Shown here: positions 16,455-25,152 of the stretch, one piece after another | Layout: every line of letters starts with the position of its first letter | Numbering within the stretch: the first letter of the stretch is position 1 | Source of the DNA: Legionella quateirensis | GTDB lineage: Bacteria; Pseudomonadota; Gammaproteobacteria; Legionellales; Legionellaceae | Assembly: GCF_001467955.1 (NCBI RefSeq) | Contig: NZ_LNYR01000049.1 | Span: forward strand, 42,926 to 82,548 | Length of the DNA stretch: 39,623 bases | Reading direction: 5' to 3' | The notes under the pieces: model-generated | What the model was told of the DNA's origin: nothing | What the model saw: the letters and a program-made list of their open reading frames with translations, nothing else | The model's database searches: none | Translations under genes and position numbers: made by a program

Positions 16455-16967
16455 CTATTTTTCAGGTTCTGCTTCAACAGTGCCGTAGATTTGCACTTTT
16501 AATTCCTGCATGTATCCAGCCATAAAAAATAATTCGGCAGTAAGATAGAGTGGGGCGATAAATGCCTGGCCTATATTAACCATGAATGCGGGTTGTTTGC
16601 CTTCAATATAATGTCCATAAAACTGTAATCCCCAACCAACGATAAAAGTGATTAAGAAAGCCCAAACTCCTACTTTAGTCGGACCGTAATAATTAAACCA
16701 ACTGGCCAACCACAATAAAATGAGCATAATTGGGGTAAGTGCCAAGGCGAGCTGCCAATGTAATCGGTAGTAGTAAATCAAAACTACTAAAGTAGTAAGG
16801 CAGGCCAGATTGGTTTCAAAGACCCCTGGTATGATAATTTTTACGAACCCTAAGAGAATCATAATGGACAGGATGATTAATGGTACTCCGGCCATATGAG
16901 TATAACGAGTCATCGCGTTTTGGTGGTATTCAGCATAAAAGTGAGCTTGCTCAACAAATGATTTCAT
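16455..16967 (-). CDS. Mpo1-like/DUF962 membrane protein
   Basis: About 170 residues from ATG 16967. An upstream in-frame extension to 17039 looks hydrophobic but non-conserved. The start MKSFVEQAHFYAEYHQNAMTRYTHMAGVP is the DUF962 hallmark, with conserved histidines in YHQNAMTRYTH. HWQLALAL and FYGHYIEGKQPA supply more. Four or five hydrophobic segments and a late NIGQAFIAPLYLTAELFF complete the family pattern. The yeast member Mpo1 is an Fe(II) dioxygenase that shortens 2-hydroxy fatty acids. By family, this protein may oxidise fatty acids at the inner membrane, although bacterial members are poorly studied. Confidence 0.85.
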   Translation of the reverse strand: MKSFVEQAHFYAEYHQNAMTRYTHMAGVPLIILSIMILLGFVKIIIPGVFETNLACLTTLVVLIYYYRLHWQLALALTPIMLILLWLASWFNYYGPTKVGVWAFLITFIVGWGLQFYGHYIEGKQPAFMVNIGQAFIAPLYLTAELFFMAGYMQELKVQIYGTVEAEPEK

Positions 16968-17106
16968 CTTAATCATCCAGATTGGTATTCCTTTAGAAAA
17001 CATAGCACAATATTGTACTAACCACCAAAATGAAGACAAATATTTTATTAATGAAAGAAGCTCATGGTTTTAATCAAGGATAGCGGAAGCTTGGGTCATC
17101 AAATGT

Positions 17107-17129
17107 ACGGAAGCAGAACCAGCTTCCGT
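17107..17129 (-). terminator. Terminator after the small secreted protein gene
   Basis: The perfect 8-bp stem ACGGAAGC / GCTTCCGT with a 7-base loop starts 16 bases past the stop of the gene ending at 17145. On the minus strand it is followed by ACATTTGATG, a weak T tail. Confidence 0.6.
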
Positions 17130-17144
17130 AATGATGTATTTAAT

Positions 17145-17570
17145 TTAGTGGTGTCTTCTGAGGTATCTGGACATTTTTAATGGGGATATCATATCGTCTG
17201 CTTGGACTGCAAATGCAGAGATATCCGGGATATTCGTTTCATATTCACATACCCAACTTCCCTCACCATCATCCTGAGGAGTTGGCGAGCCTGACATGGT
17301 TGAAAGAACCTGATTGCTTTCTTCAATAGCTAGTTCTTCAGAATCCGCATTAATTGCTCCCATTATAAATACCCAATTGGAAGGTGTATCGTAATGACTT
17401 AAATTAAATGTCAGATATAATCCTTCAAGAATTTCCGCCGCATTGGTCATCCCTTCTGCCTGTATGGCTGCCATGCCTGGACATACTTCAGGTATATCTT
17501 GAGCAGCGAAAACAGAGCTGGCAAGGACTAAAGCGCTAACAAAAGTGGCCAGCTTTGATTTGAACATCAT
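17145..17570 (-). CDS. Small exported protein of unknown function
   Basis: 141 residues, with GGAG upstream of two consecutive ATG codons. MMFKSKLATFVSALVLASSVFA is a signal peptide, with cleavage likely before AQDIPEVC. The mature part contains a cysteine in VCPGMAAIQAEG and another in GSWVCEYETN, a likely disulfide pair. There is an acidic middle and a basic end (SRYLRRHH). The pattern resembles short Legionella-restricted secreted proteins (I recall a DUF4949 family of this kind), but I cannot confirm membership. It is flanked by the Mpo1-like gene and pagP, all on the same strand but with separate signals, and a terminator follows. Confidence 0.7.
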   Translation of the reverse strand: MMFKSKLATFVSALVLASSVFAAQDIPEVCPGMAAIQAEGMTNAAEILEGLYLTFNLSHYDTPSNWVFIMGAINADSEELAIEESNQVLSTMSGSPTPQDDGEGSWVCEYETNIPDISAFAVQADDMISPLKMSRYLRRHH

Positions 17571-17684
17571 GTTACAATCTCCTTGTTACATAGGGTTAAA
17601 ATTCATAGAGAGACTAACAAGATGAATATTCTGTTGCAACTATTTTGACTAGTTAATTTTTTATCAGGTTGAGTTTTCAATTGA

Positions 17685-18248
17685 TTAAAAAGTATATTTT
17701 CCTAAAATATATAAAACATTCCCATTTTTATTAAATCCAGGGATATAAGTAGCGGCTAAGGTCATTTTTTTATAAAAAATTGATGTCCAGGGAAGAATGC
17801 CCGGGAATGGCATGTAGTTATTAATATCAGAGCGAGCTGTAAGCAGTACAGAATATCCAAGACCGGCTTTTAGATCTTTGTTCAGTGAAGCTACTTTTAA
17901 ATAGGCATACCCTGCAGCAGGTTCCCAGTCGCTGTGTGAGTCAAGAAATGCAAGGGCAAATAATCCATGCCAGTTTCCTTTTTCATCAAACAGGCCTTTC
18001 CCTAGACCTCCTCCCAGAGCCGCTTCATTATAGGAATTAATTTTTTCACGACTGTAAGTATAACGGTTATGCCAGGCATAGCCGGAAAAATAAAGATCGG
18101 TATCTCCCTCCGTCCAGATTTGATGCAAACGTTGGCATACCGGTTTTAAAACAGACATCCAGTGAGAACAGGTATTTTTCGGCTCTTCAGGGGCGGCGTT
18201 CAGCGTTAATGCAAACAGTATCAGCATGCTGGAAATTATTCTTTTCAT
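17685..18248 (-). CDS. pagP: Lipid A palmitoyltransferase PagP (Rcp)
   Basis: 187 residues with signal peptide [19 protein letters not shown]. The catalytic residues of PagP are all recognisable: His60 in [11 protein letters not shown], Asp103 and Ser104 in [11 protein letters not shown]. The 43-residue spacing equals E. coli H33 to D76. The later strands ([38 protein letters not shown], ending in Phe) match an outer-membrane eight-strand barrel. PagP moves palmitate from phospholipid to lipid A, and the Legionella version (rcp) is linked to resistance to cationic peptides and to intracellular infection. A TTAATATT lies just before the start but is too close to act as an activator site. Confidence 0.93.
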   Translation of the reverse strand: MKRIISSMLILFALTLNAAPEEPKNTCSHWMSVLKPVCQRLHQIWTEGDTDLYFSGYAWHNRYTYSREKINSYNEAALGGGLGKGLFDEKGNWHGLFALAFLDSHSDWEPAAGYAYLKVASLNKDLKAGLGYSVLLTARSDINNYMPFPGILPWTSIFYKKMTLAATYIPGFNKNGNVLYILGKYTF

Positions 18249-18410
18249 TCAAATATTAACCTTTGCGGGGTTTCTCCCAGCCTTTATTTAGTGATAGAGT
18301 TAAATTGTGAAAGGTTTTAGTTATATGGCTGTTAACCGGACTTTATATTTTAATAACTCAGATTAATTTGTTGATATAAAATAAAGTCATAAACCTGAGA
18401 GCATACTATC

Positions 18411-19805
18411 ATGGACTTGTTTCGCAAAAAAGATATTGCTGAATCATTAGATAATGAAACTCCTTTAGCCAAATGTCTTACTGTATTCGATCTTACCTTG
18501 TTAGGAGTTGGTGCCATCATAGGCGCCGGAATTTTTATTCTTACCGGTATAGTTGCTGCTACCCAAGCTGGCCCAGCAGTAATATTGTCCTATGTTGTAG
18601 CAGGATTTGCCTGTGCGTTTGCAGCACTCTCCTATGCTGAACTCGCCGCTTCTATAGGCGGATGTGGTAGCGCGTATGGCTATGCTTACGCCGGATTTGG
18701 TGAATTACTCGCCTGGATAGTTGGCTGGGATTTATTGTTGGAATATTCCATCTCGGTTTCAGCGGTTTCAGTGGGCTGGAGTGGTTATGCCAATGATTTT
18801 CTTTTAGCGCTGAAACTGCATGTGCCCAATTATTTATTGCATGGTCCTGTCGATGGAGGCTCTTTTAATATACTGTCCTTTTCTATTATTGCTGCCTTGA
18901 CCTGCTTATTAATCATTGGAGTAAAGTCCAGTACTCGTTTTAATAACACGATGGTCTTAATTAAGCTGTCGGTTATCTTTATTTTTATTGTCATTGCTTC
19001 TACAGAGGTTCGTGCTGAAAACTGGTCTTCATTTATGCCTTTTGGTTGGGCGGGAGTAATGAAAGGGGCATCGTTGATATTTTTTGCTTATGTTGGATTT
19101 GATGCGGTGTCTACTGCAGCAGAGGAAGCAATTAATCCGCAACGAGATTTGCCTAAAGGAATTATTGGTTCATTGCTGATTTGTACTGTTCTCTACATTA
19201 TCGTTTCAGGCTTACTCACTGCTATTGCTCATTATACAACGCTAAATGTTTCTTCACCGATCAGTCATTCCCTACTGGTTCTGGGGCATAAAACAGCGGC
19301 TGGGTTGATTGGAGTTGGTGCTATAGCCGGCCTGACTACGGTAATGCTTGTATTATTTTATGGCTTAACCCGAGTGTTTTTGGCCATGTCCCGAGATGGC
19401 TTGTTGCCAAGGATGTTTTCGAAAACGCATCCCAAGACCAAAACGCCAATTCGTATCATTTTGCTCTGTGGTACTTTAATGGCTTTATTCGCTGCCGTCA
19501 CACCAATTACAACGTTGGCTGAATTAGTCAATATTGGTACTTTATTTGCTTTTATCATTGTTTGTGGGGGCGTTTTATATCTACGTAAAATCCAGCCTGA
19601 TATGCACAGACCCTACAAAACTCCTGGCATGCCTTATGTTCCGATTTTAGGTATTGTCAGTTGTTTGTATTTAATCATTAATTTACCTTTGGTTACTCTA
19701 ATACGTTTTGCAGTGTGGATGGTAGTTGGCTTGGTGGTGTATTTTGCCTTTAGTCGCAAAAACAGCTCATTGCAAATTAAAGGGTCGTGTTCAACAGAAT
19801 CATGA
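18411..19805 (+). CDS. APC-family amino acid permease (CAT-like)
   Basis: 464 residues with 12 hydrophobic helices. The first helix carries GVGAIIGAGIFILTG, the APC substrate-binding glycine loop, and the rest (SYAELAASIGGCGSAYGYAY, FFAYVGFDAVSTAAEEAINPQRDLP, LLPRMFSKTHPKTKTP) is typical of the CAT subgroup (YfnA-like). Such carriers import amino acids by proton symport, and in Legionella such uptake matters because amino acids are the main carbon source. The specific substrate cannot be read. The gene ends one base from the stop of a convergent phosphate transporter, with no terminator between them. Confidence 0.9.
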   Translation: MDLFRKKDIAESLDNETPLAKCLTVFDLTLLGVGAIIGAGIFILTGIVAATQAGPAVILSYVVAGFACAFAALSYAELAASIGGCGSAYGYAYAGFGELLAWIVGWDLLLEYSISVSAVSVGWSGYANDFLLALKLHVPNYLLHGPVDGGSFNILSFSIIAALTCLLIIGVKSSTRFNNTMVLIKLSVIFIFIVIASTEVRAENWSSFMPFGWAGVMKGASLIFFAYVGFDAVSTAAEEAINPQRDLPKGIIGSLLICTVLYIIVSGLLTAIAHYTTLNVSSPISHSLLVLGHKTAAGLIGVGAIAGLTTVMLVLFYGLTRVFLAMSRDGLLPRMFSKTHPKTKTPIRIILLCGTLMALFAAVTPITTLAELVNIGTLFAFIIVCGGVLYLRKIQPDMHRPYKTPGMPYVPILGIVSCLYLIINLPLVTLIRFAVWMVVGLVVYFAFSRKNSSLQIKGSCSTES

Positions 19806-19806
19806 G

Positions 19807-20796
19807 TTAAAGCAAGGTTAACATAATTGCAGCAGCAACCATTGCTGCTGCAGGTATGGTCAACATCCAGGACAGAAAGATTCTGCGTAACATCTTCCAA
19901 TGGGTGCCATAAAATCCACTGACTAAACCTACTCCAGCTATCGCACCAGTAACCGTATGTGTTGTTGATACAGGAACACCGCATTCGGTGGCCGCAAAAA
20001 TAGTAAAAGCGGCACCGGTTTCCGCAGCGCAGCCTTTTAGAGTATTCAATTTGGTTATTTTGTTTCCCATGGTATGAATGATCCGCCACCCACCAGCCAG
20101 GGTACCAAGACTGATTACCAAATGACAGGAAACGACCACCCAGAATGGCACATAAAATTCTCCGCTAATCCAGGATGCAGAAAAGAGAAGAATGGCGATG
20201 ATCCCCATTGTTTTTTGGGCATCATTTCCACCATGTGTCAGACTGAGTAAGGCCGAGGAAAATAATTGGAAGCCTTTAAATAATTTATCAAGTTGCTCTT
20301 CACTTTTATGTTTGAGCCGGGTAGTTAAAAAATGAGTGATGAGAAACCCAATGAGTAAACCCAGAACGGGAGATATGAATATACCCGCGGCCACCTTGGC
20401 AAATCCTGCTAATTTAAGTGATGTATAACCACCCTTGGCTATAGCTGCTCCAGCCAATCCTCCAATAAGAGCATGAGAGGAACTTGAAGGTAAACCGTAA
20501 TACCAGGTCACCAGATTCCAGAATATAGCCCCTATCAGAGCTGCCAGAATAAATTGTGAATTCACCAGATCGGTGTCAATCAGACCGCTTCCTATCGTTT
20601 TTGCCACAGTCAGATTAAAAATGAGGAAGGCTATAAAATTGAAAAAGGCCGCCCATAAAACGGCTTGCCTCGGTGTCAGAACTCCAGTAGTAACAATAGT
20701 CGCTATGGAGTTTGCTGCATCATGAAATCCATTGATAAAATCAAACACGAAGGCTATGAAAATGACGAACAGAATAAATAATGTATTGTAGTCCAT
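19807..20796 (-). CDS. PiT-family inorganic phosphate transporter
   Basis: 329 residues with about ten hydrophobic segments. Both PiT signatures are present: NGFHDAANSIATIVTTGVL near the N-terminus and LTHGGNDAQKTMGII in the second half, plus SLGTLAGGWRIIHTMGNKI. PiT carriers take up phosphate (often as a metal phosphate) by cation symport at the inner membrane. AAGGAAC precedes ATG 20796. Only 17 bp separate it from the coq7 stop, so it is probably the second gene of a coq7-pit transcript. The convergent permease gene abuts its 3' end. Confidence 0.93.
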   Translation of the reverse strand: MDYNTLFILFVIFIAFVFDFINGFHDAANSIATIVTTGVLTPRQAVLWAAFFNFIAFLIFNLTVAKTIGSGLIDTDLVNSQFILAALIGAIFWNLVTWYYGLPSSSSHALIGGLAGAAIAKGGYTSLKLAGFAKVAAGIFISPVLGLLIGFLITHFLTTRLKHKSEEQLDKLFKGFQLFSSALLSLTHGGNDAQKTMGIIAILLFSASWISGEFYVPFWVVVSCHLVISLGTLAGGWRIIHTMGNKITKLNTLKGCAAETGAAFTIFAATECGVPVSTTHTVTGAIAGVGLVSGFYGTHWKMLRRIFLSWMLTIPAAAMVAAAIMLTLL

Positions 20797-20813
20797 ATCT
20801 AACAGTTCCTTGT

Positions 20814-21455
20814 TTAAAAGTAGTAACTACTCTTGGTCATTAGCTTCGATACGATACTCATTAATTGTTTTATTGGATAGGGAAGCTCTGCTGCTCCGGC
20901 TTCAATGGCCATAGCTGCGTGATGCTCCTCATCAGTTTGCATCTGTTCAAGTATTGCCCTGGATTTTTCATCTTCCTCAGGTAAACCTTGCACATGTTTT
21001 TTTAAATGGGCTGTTACCTGACGTTCCGTTTCAGCAACAAATCCCAGACTGATTTTATCTCCGGCAATTCCAGCAAGCGCACCCAGGAAAATGGAGCCAC
21101 AATACCAGAACGGATTCAGTATACTGGGTTTAGAACCTAAATCTGCCAAACGCTCTTCACACCAAGCCAGATGATCTGTTTCTTCGATTGCAGCTTGAGT
21201 CATTTGCTCTTTAACATGTGCTAATTGGGCTGTTAGTGCTTGTCCTTGATACAAGGCCTGTGCGCACACCTCACCGGAATGGTTTACTCGCATTAAACCT
21301 GCAACATGCTTTTTATCATGAGAAGAGAGACGTACGTCGTCAATTTGTGCTGCTGGTGACTGACGTGACGATACTCTCTTCAAGGGAGGAAGTAATGTGC
21401 GAAGGGCAGTATCTACCTCCGCTATCAGGTGATCAAGTAAATGGGGTGTTCTCAT
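20814..21455 (-). CDS. coq7: Demethoxyubiquinone hydroxylase Coq7
   Basis: 213 residues, in the usual range for bacterial Coq7. The di-iron ligands are visible: E in MRVNHSGEVCAQALYQGQ, ExxH in IEETDHLAWCEERL, E in AETERQVTAHL, and ExxH in DEEHHAAMAIEAGA. GSIFLGALAGIAGD is the family's hydrophobic membrane-contact segment. The enzyme hydroxylates 2-polyprenyl-3-methyl-6-methoxy-1,4-benzoquinol in ubiquinone synthesis. It is the first gene of an apparent operon with the PiT transporter. Confidence 0.96.
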   Translation of the reverse strand: MRTPHLLDHLIAEVDTALRTLLPPLKRVSSRQSPAAQIDDVRLSSHDKKHVAGLMRVNHSGEVCAQALYQGQALTAQLAHVKEQMTQAAIEETDHLAWCEERLADLGSKPSILNPFWYCGSIFLGALAGIAGDKISLGFVAETERQVTAHLKKHVQGLPEEDEKSRAILEQMQTDEEHHAAMAIEAGAAELPYPIKQLMSIVSKLMTKSSYYF

Positions 21456-21598
21456 AGAAACTTTAGAAAGGATTCCAATGCTCTATGTTAACTTGATTAA
21501 TATAGACTTTGAAGTCATTAACAGACTAAATTTCATCTCGATAATATTGAAATAAAGTTATAAGATGAATTAAATCAGTATATTAACAAGGGATTGGC

Positions 21599-22684
21599 GT
21601 GAGTAAGAAAAAAAATTTTTTAATTTACGGATCTTATGGCTATACCGGAACATTAATTGCTGAATTAAGCGTGAAACAAGGGCTGAATCCAGTGTTGGGT
21701 GGACGAAATAAAGAACAACTGATTCGTCAGTCAAAAGCATTAAATCTGGATTATAGAGTTTTGGATCTTGAAGATTTTGAACAAGCCAAAAATATTTTAG
21801 AGGAATTTACAGCGGTTTTGCATTGCGCCGGCCCTTTTATCCATACGTATAAAAAAATGGTTCAAGCCTGTCTTGCAGCAGGAACTCACTATGTCGATAT
21901 AACTGGTGAAGTCCAGGTTATTGAACAATTAATGACTTTGAATGAACAGGCTAAATCCGCAGGGATTATGATATTACCTGGCGCGGGATTTGATGTTGTG
22001 CCCAGTGACTGCCTGGCTCAGCATTTGAAGAGTAAATTACCCGATGCAATAGAGTTAACTCTTGCCATAGGATTTTTACAAAAGGGAATGAAATCGGGTT
22101 CGAGTGTTTCTCGTGGAACTGCCAGAACGATGATGTCAGGGATTTCTGAAGGAACACTTATTCGAGAAAATGGCCAATTAAATCATAATTCCAAGAACTG
22201 GAAGACGCGAACCTTTGATTTCGGCATTCAAAAATCGTTAATTTGCAGTACCGTTTCATGGGGTGATTTAGCTTCTGCCTGGTGGAGTACTGGAATACCT
22301 CATATAGAAACCTATATGGCATTACCCAAAAAAATGATTCAATTTAACAAATGGATTAATCCTGTTAAATCGATATTTAAATGGACACCTATTAAACATT
22401 TTATTGAATATAAAATTAGACAATTACCTGAGGGGCCATCCAGTGCCGAACGACAAAATTCGCTTTCTAAAATATACGGTGAAGTGATAAATCGTGAGGG
22501 CATTAAAAAAGCCGCCTTGATGACTACACCAAATGGTTATGAATTGACTTCAATAATCTCATTAATCATTATGAAGAACATATTAGCAGGGAATGCTCCA
22601 ATTGGTTTTCAAACGCCATCTACTGCTTATACGGAACATCTTATCATGGAAGTTCCTGAAGTTACCCTGAGTGATATAAGTTGA
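21599..22684 (+). CDS. Saccharopine dehydrogenase-like / trans-acting enoyl reductase-type NAD(P) protein
   Basis: 361 residues starting at GTG 21599, with AAGGGA six bases upstream. The N-terminal Rossmann motif IYGSYGYTGTLIAEL and LGGRNKEQL bind NAD(P). LHCAGPFIHTYKKMVQACLAAGTHYVDITGEV and ILPGAGFDVVPSDCLAQHLK are typical of the saccharopine dehydrogenase-like family that includes mycobacterial trans-acting enoyl reductases. Those act in lipid synthesis, while others in the family have unknown substrates. Neighbouring genes do not point to a pathway, so the function stays general. Confidence is high for the family and low for the reaction. Confidence 0.85.
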   Translation: MSKKKNFLIYGSYGYTGTLIAELSVKQGLNPVLGGRNKEQLIRQSKALNLDYRVLDLEDFEQAKNILEEFTAVLHCAGPFIHTYKKMVQACLAAGTHYVDITGEVQVIEQLMTLNEQAKSAGIMILPGAGFDVVPSDCLAQHLKSKLPDAIELTLAIGFLQKGMKSGSSVSRGTARTMMSGISEGTLIRENGQLNHNSKNWKTRTFDFGIQKSLICSTVSWGDLASAWWSTGIPHIETYMALPKKMIQFNKWINPVKSIFKWTPIKHFIEYKIRQLPEGPSSAERQNSLSKIYGEVINREGIKKAALMTTPNGYELTSIISLIIMKNILAGNAPIGFQTPSTAYTEHLIMEVPEVTLSDIS

Positions 22685-22753
22685 TGGAGTTATTCGCCTA
22701 AATTCAACCCAATTTCTGCTGTATCCAGAGACAATCGCAGGCCCTTCAGGGAT

Positions 22754-24802
22754 TTAAAGATCTACCGCGGTCAGTATTTTTGAAACAAGGGTATTTTTTT
22801 CCTGATGGGGTAGCTCTTGTTCTGATGAATTATTTAGGGGTTGATAATGCAATCGATGTCTGAATTTTGCGGTCTTGTATGTGGAATAGTTCTCCGGATG
22901 CTCGAGTGCTTCTATTTGATGATTGTCCAATCGCTCCACTTCGGTACTGTTGATTGCCTTGACCAAAGTATTTTTAATACCGTTTATGCATAATATAATT
23001 ATCTCGGTTATCGCTTTTAGTCCAAAACTGTTTTTAACCGCAAAGCCAAGTATCTCCAATAGAGTCGCAAGAGCGCTCAGTGTATATTTTAGAGGATTAT
23101 AGCCAAACTCCCCAAGCACTTCATTGATTCGTCGTCCCAGATCCTGAATTCCGGTGCCAATAAAACTTAAAGTCGCTCCTCCAATATAACCTAAATTTCC
23201 TACAAAGCTGATGAGTTCTCTGACGAGACAGATTAAAGCGTCTACTAGCCCTATCAAAACGCCATTTAACAATGAATGTTTATGAATCTGGTACTGGCGT
23301 CCTTGTTTTTTTAATAGATCACGTAACATGAATTTTAATTCAGATGAGCTATTGGACTGAATCAGAAATTCATAATGTGATTCAATTTTGTCAAGGATGA
23401 GATGATGCTTTATATCCCTGCTCAATGAGGAATTATTTACAATGTAATTGATTTCATTGCGAATGTGTATAACAAGAGAGGATTGGGCGCGGTTAGAGTC
23501 AAAATTCAGTTCAGATTTTTCTCGTTGATAACGAAAACAGAGCCGATACACTTCCAATTCAAGTTGTGGCAGTTTATTCATTGCTGGTGAACGCTGTTTC
23601 ACCAGCTCAGGTACCATCTGTGGCGCAATTTGCTGGATGCTGGCACAAGGCTCTAAATAATAGATGCCACGAGGATTGCCCAGAGTGATACCCTTATCAG
23701 TAGAAGCTACTCCTCGTGTACCCAGCCGTATGAATAAATCGGGATCATCCTGTCTGAGGTGTTCAAGTTCTGCAATGACCTCTTGCTTTGTACTGGCGCT
23801 GTTGTGGGGAAAACGTTCATCAAACTGATTTTTTTCAAACAAATAATTAAACGTTCTGGGATAGGATATTTTAAATAATTCTCGCTCTAATTGATTCGTA
23901 AAAAATTGGGAATTTTTTACATAATATTTTAAATGGTTATTTAACGTTCTCGCTATCCTGGGAAGGGGTATTCCATCATGAATTTTAAATTCCTGGCCTG
24001 ATATTAAATAATGTTCTCGTTCTTTATGGTGAAGTGAACATAATTTTAATAGATTTTTAGCATCAGGTTGTTCAGGAAGCTCTGTTACACCCTGTTCAAG
24101 ATGATGAGCAATTATTGGCGGTAATTGGTTATTTATGAATAGAGTACCGTTATGGGTTAAGAAATGATGCAAGATATACCAGGATATTTTTGCGCCACTC
24201 TGCATCTTCTCATTTTTTATTTTAGTGTTATCCGAATGATTCCCATACATAGGCAACATGGATACTTTTGTTTGTTCTGGTGACATGATAATGGTGCGTG
24301 TGATGTCCTGGGGTTTGAAATCACGCCGCATCTCATCCATTTGCAGTAAAGCGATATAATTTTTAACATTGTCTGGAATGGTTCGAGCGAGCTTTTCACC
24401 TTTATCGCTCATGCCGGCTACCGGATCAATTGCAAATAGGTTTAATTTTAATGCCTTTAATTGGGCAAGTAATTTGGTTTGCTGTACATTTAATGGTTTT
24501 GCTCGATGTTCCAGATAGGATTCGAATTGTTTTAGACGGTTTGCAATATGAATGCAGGTGACGGATCCACGGCTAAACCCAGTTAAATTTAACGTGTTAT
24601 CCATGCTGTTTTGAGCACTTAACCATTTTACGATACGCCGAGCAGCGTTTTTGGCATTACCCTTAACTTCTCTTCCAAGCCAATCAGGGCCTTCGATAAT
24701 GAGATGATCGCTGATACAGGCTTCAGAAAATTGGGATATTATATTTTTTGTTTTATGACTTTGTTCTCCAGTACCAAAAGCAAATACAGTAAGTGGTGCC
24801 AT
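22754..24802 (-). CDS. Putative effector: Tle1/DUF2235-like serine hydrolase domain with hydrophobic C-terminal region
   Basis: 682 residues from ATG 24802. A TTG one codon earlier is less likely. No signal peptide. The N-terminus (LTVFAFGTGEQ), the elbow LTGFSRGSV (Ser77), LFAIDPVAG (Asp126) and MYGNHSDN (His189) are in the order of a Tle1/DUF2235-type alpha/beta hydrolase, which are often phospholipases. The middle (about 200-500) is helical and unassigned. Residues about 515-640 contain several hydrophobic stretches (GVLIGLVDALICLV, GYIGGATLSFIGTG, ITEIIILCINGI) that could contact membranes. The overall build is common among Legionella effectors, and I infer that role. A PmrA-like half-site lies about 30 bp upstream of the start. 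Confidence 0.68.
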   Translation of the reverse strand: MAPLTVFAFGTGEQSHKTKNIISQFSEACISDHLIIEGPDWLGREVKGNAKNAARRIVKWLSAQNSMDNTLNLTGFSRGSVTCIHIANRLKQFESYLEHRAKPLNVQQTKLLAQLKALKLNLFAIDPVAGMSDKGEKLARTIPDNVKNYIALLQMDEMRRDFKPQDITRTIIMSPEQTKVSMLPMYGNHSDNTKIKNEKMQSGAKISWYILHHFLTHNGTLFINNQLPPIIAHHLEQGVTELPEQPDAKNLLKLCSLHHKEREHYLISGQEFKIHDGIPLPRIARTLNNHLKYYVKNSQFFTNQLERELFKISYPRTFNYLFEKNQFDERFPHNSASTKQEVIAELEHLRQDDPDLFIRLGTRGVASTDKGITLGNPRGIYYLEPCASIQQIAPQMVPELVKQRSPAMNKLPQLELEVYRLCFRYQREKSELNFDSNRAQSSLVIHIRNEINYIVNNSSLSRDIKHHLILDKIESHYEFLIQSNSSSELKFMLRDLLKKQGRQYQIHKHSLLNGVLIGLVDALICLVRELISFVGNLGYIGGATLSFIGTGIQDLGRRINEVLGEFGYNPLKYTLSALATLLEILGFAVKNSFGLKAITEIIILCINGIKNTLVKAINSTEVERLDNHQIEALEHPENYSTYKTAKFRHRLHYQPLNNSSEQELPHQEKNTLVSKILTAVDL

Positions 24803-25152
24803 CAATTGCTCAGTAAAATAATCGAATGAATTTCTATATTAAGACAGGAAAATTATGATTTGCAATGCAGAGAGAGATCCAGAAACCAGATCTAACTCTT
24901 TGATTATCAAGCATTAAAATTAACAATCACTCTGTATTTGTTTTAATAATTAATATCCGTTTATTTTCATCATCCTTTATTGATGCCATTAAAAAATAGC
25001 ATTAATTTCAGGGGGTGTTGGCAATCATTTGGTGAGGAGTCAACACGCCTTGATATGTGTTTAATTCTTCTTGGTTACCGATCTCAAAAAGACGCATTAT
25101 TATCCAATGTGTACTATAATTTTCATTAAAAGCAAAAGAAGGGAGAGTACTC
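24803..25152. other. Intergenic region between divergent genes
   Basis: About 350 bases with no credible gene. Two candidate signals were seen. Minus strand: CTTAATATA (24835-24843) is one base from the PmrA half-site CTTAATATT, but no second half-site follows. Plus strand: TATAAT at 25115-25120, 32 bp before ATG 25153, without a good -35. The rest is A+T-rich with no strong hairpin. Confidence 0.4.

Noticed and set aside
18249..18262. TTAATATT just upstream of pagP as a PmrA box
   Set aside because: It is within a few bases of the start codon, where an activator could not work, and it lacks a second half-site.
19634..20089. A 151-codon minus-strand frame over the permease and phosphate transporter ends
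   Set aside because: It overlaps two well-supported conserved genes in another frame and reads as Cys/Tyr/His-rich non-protein-like sequence.
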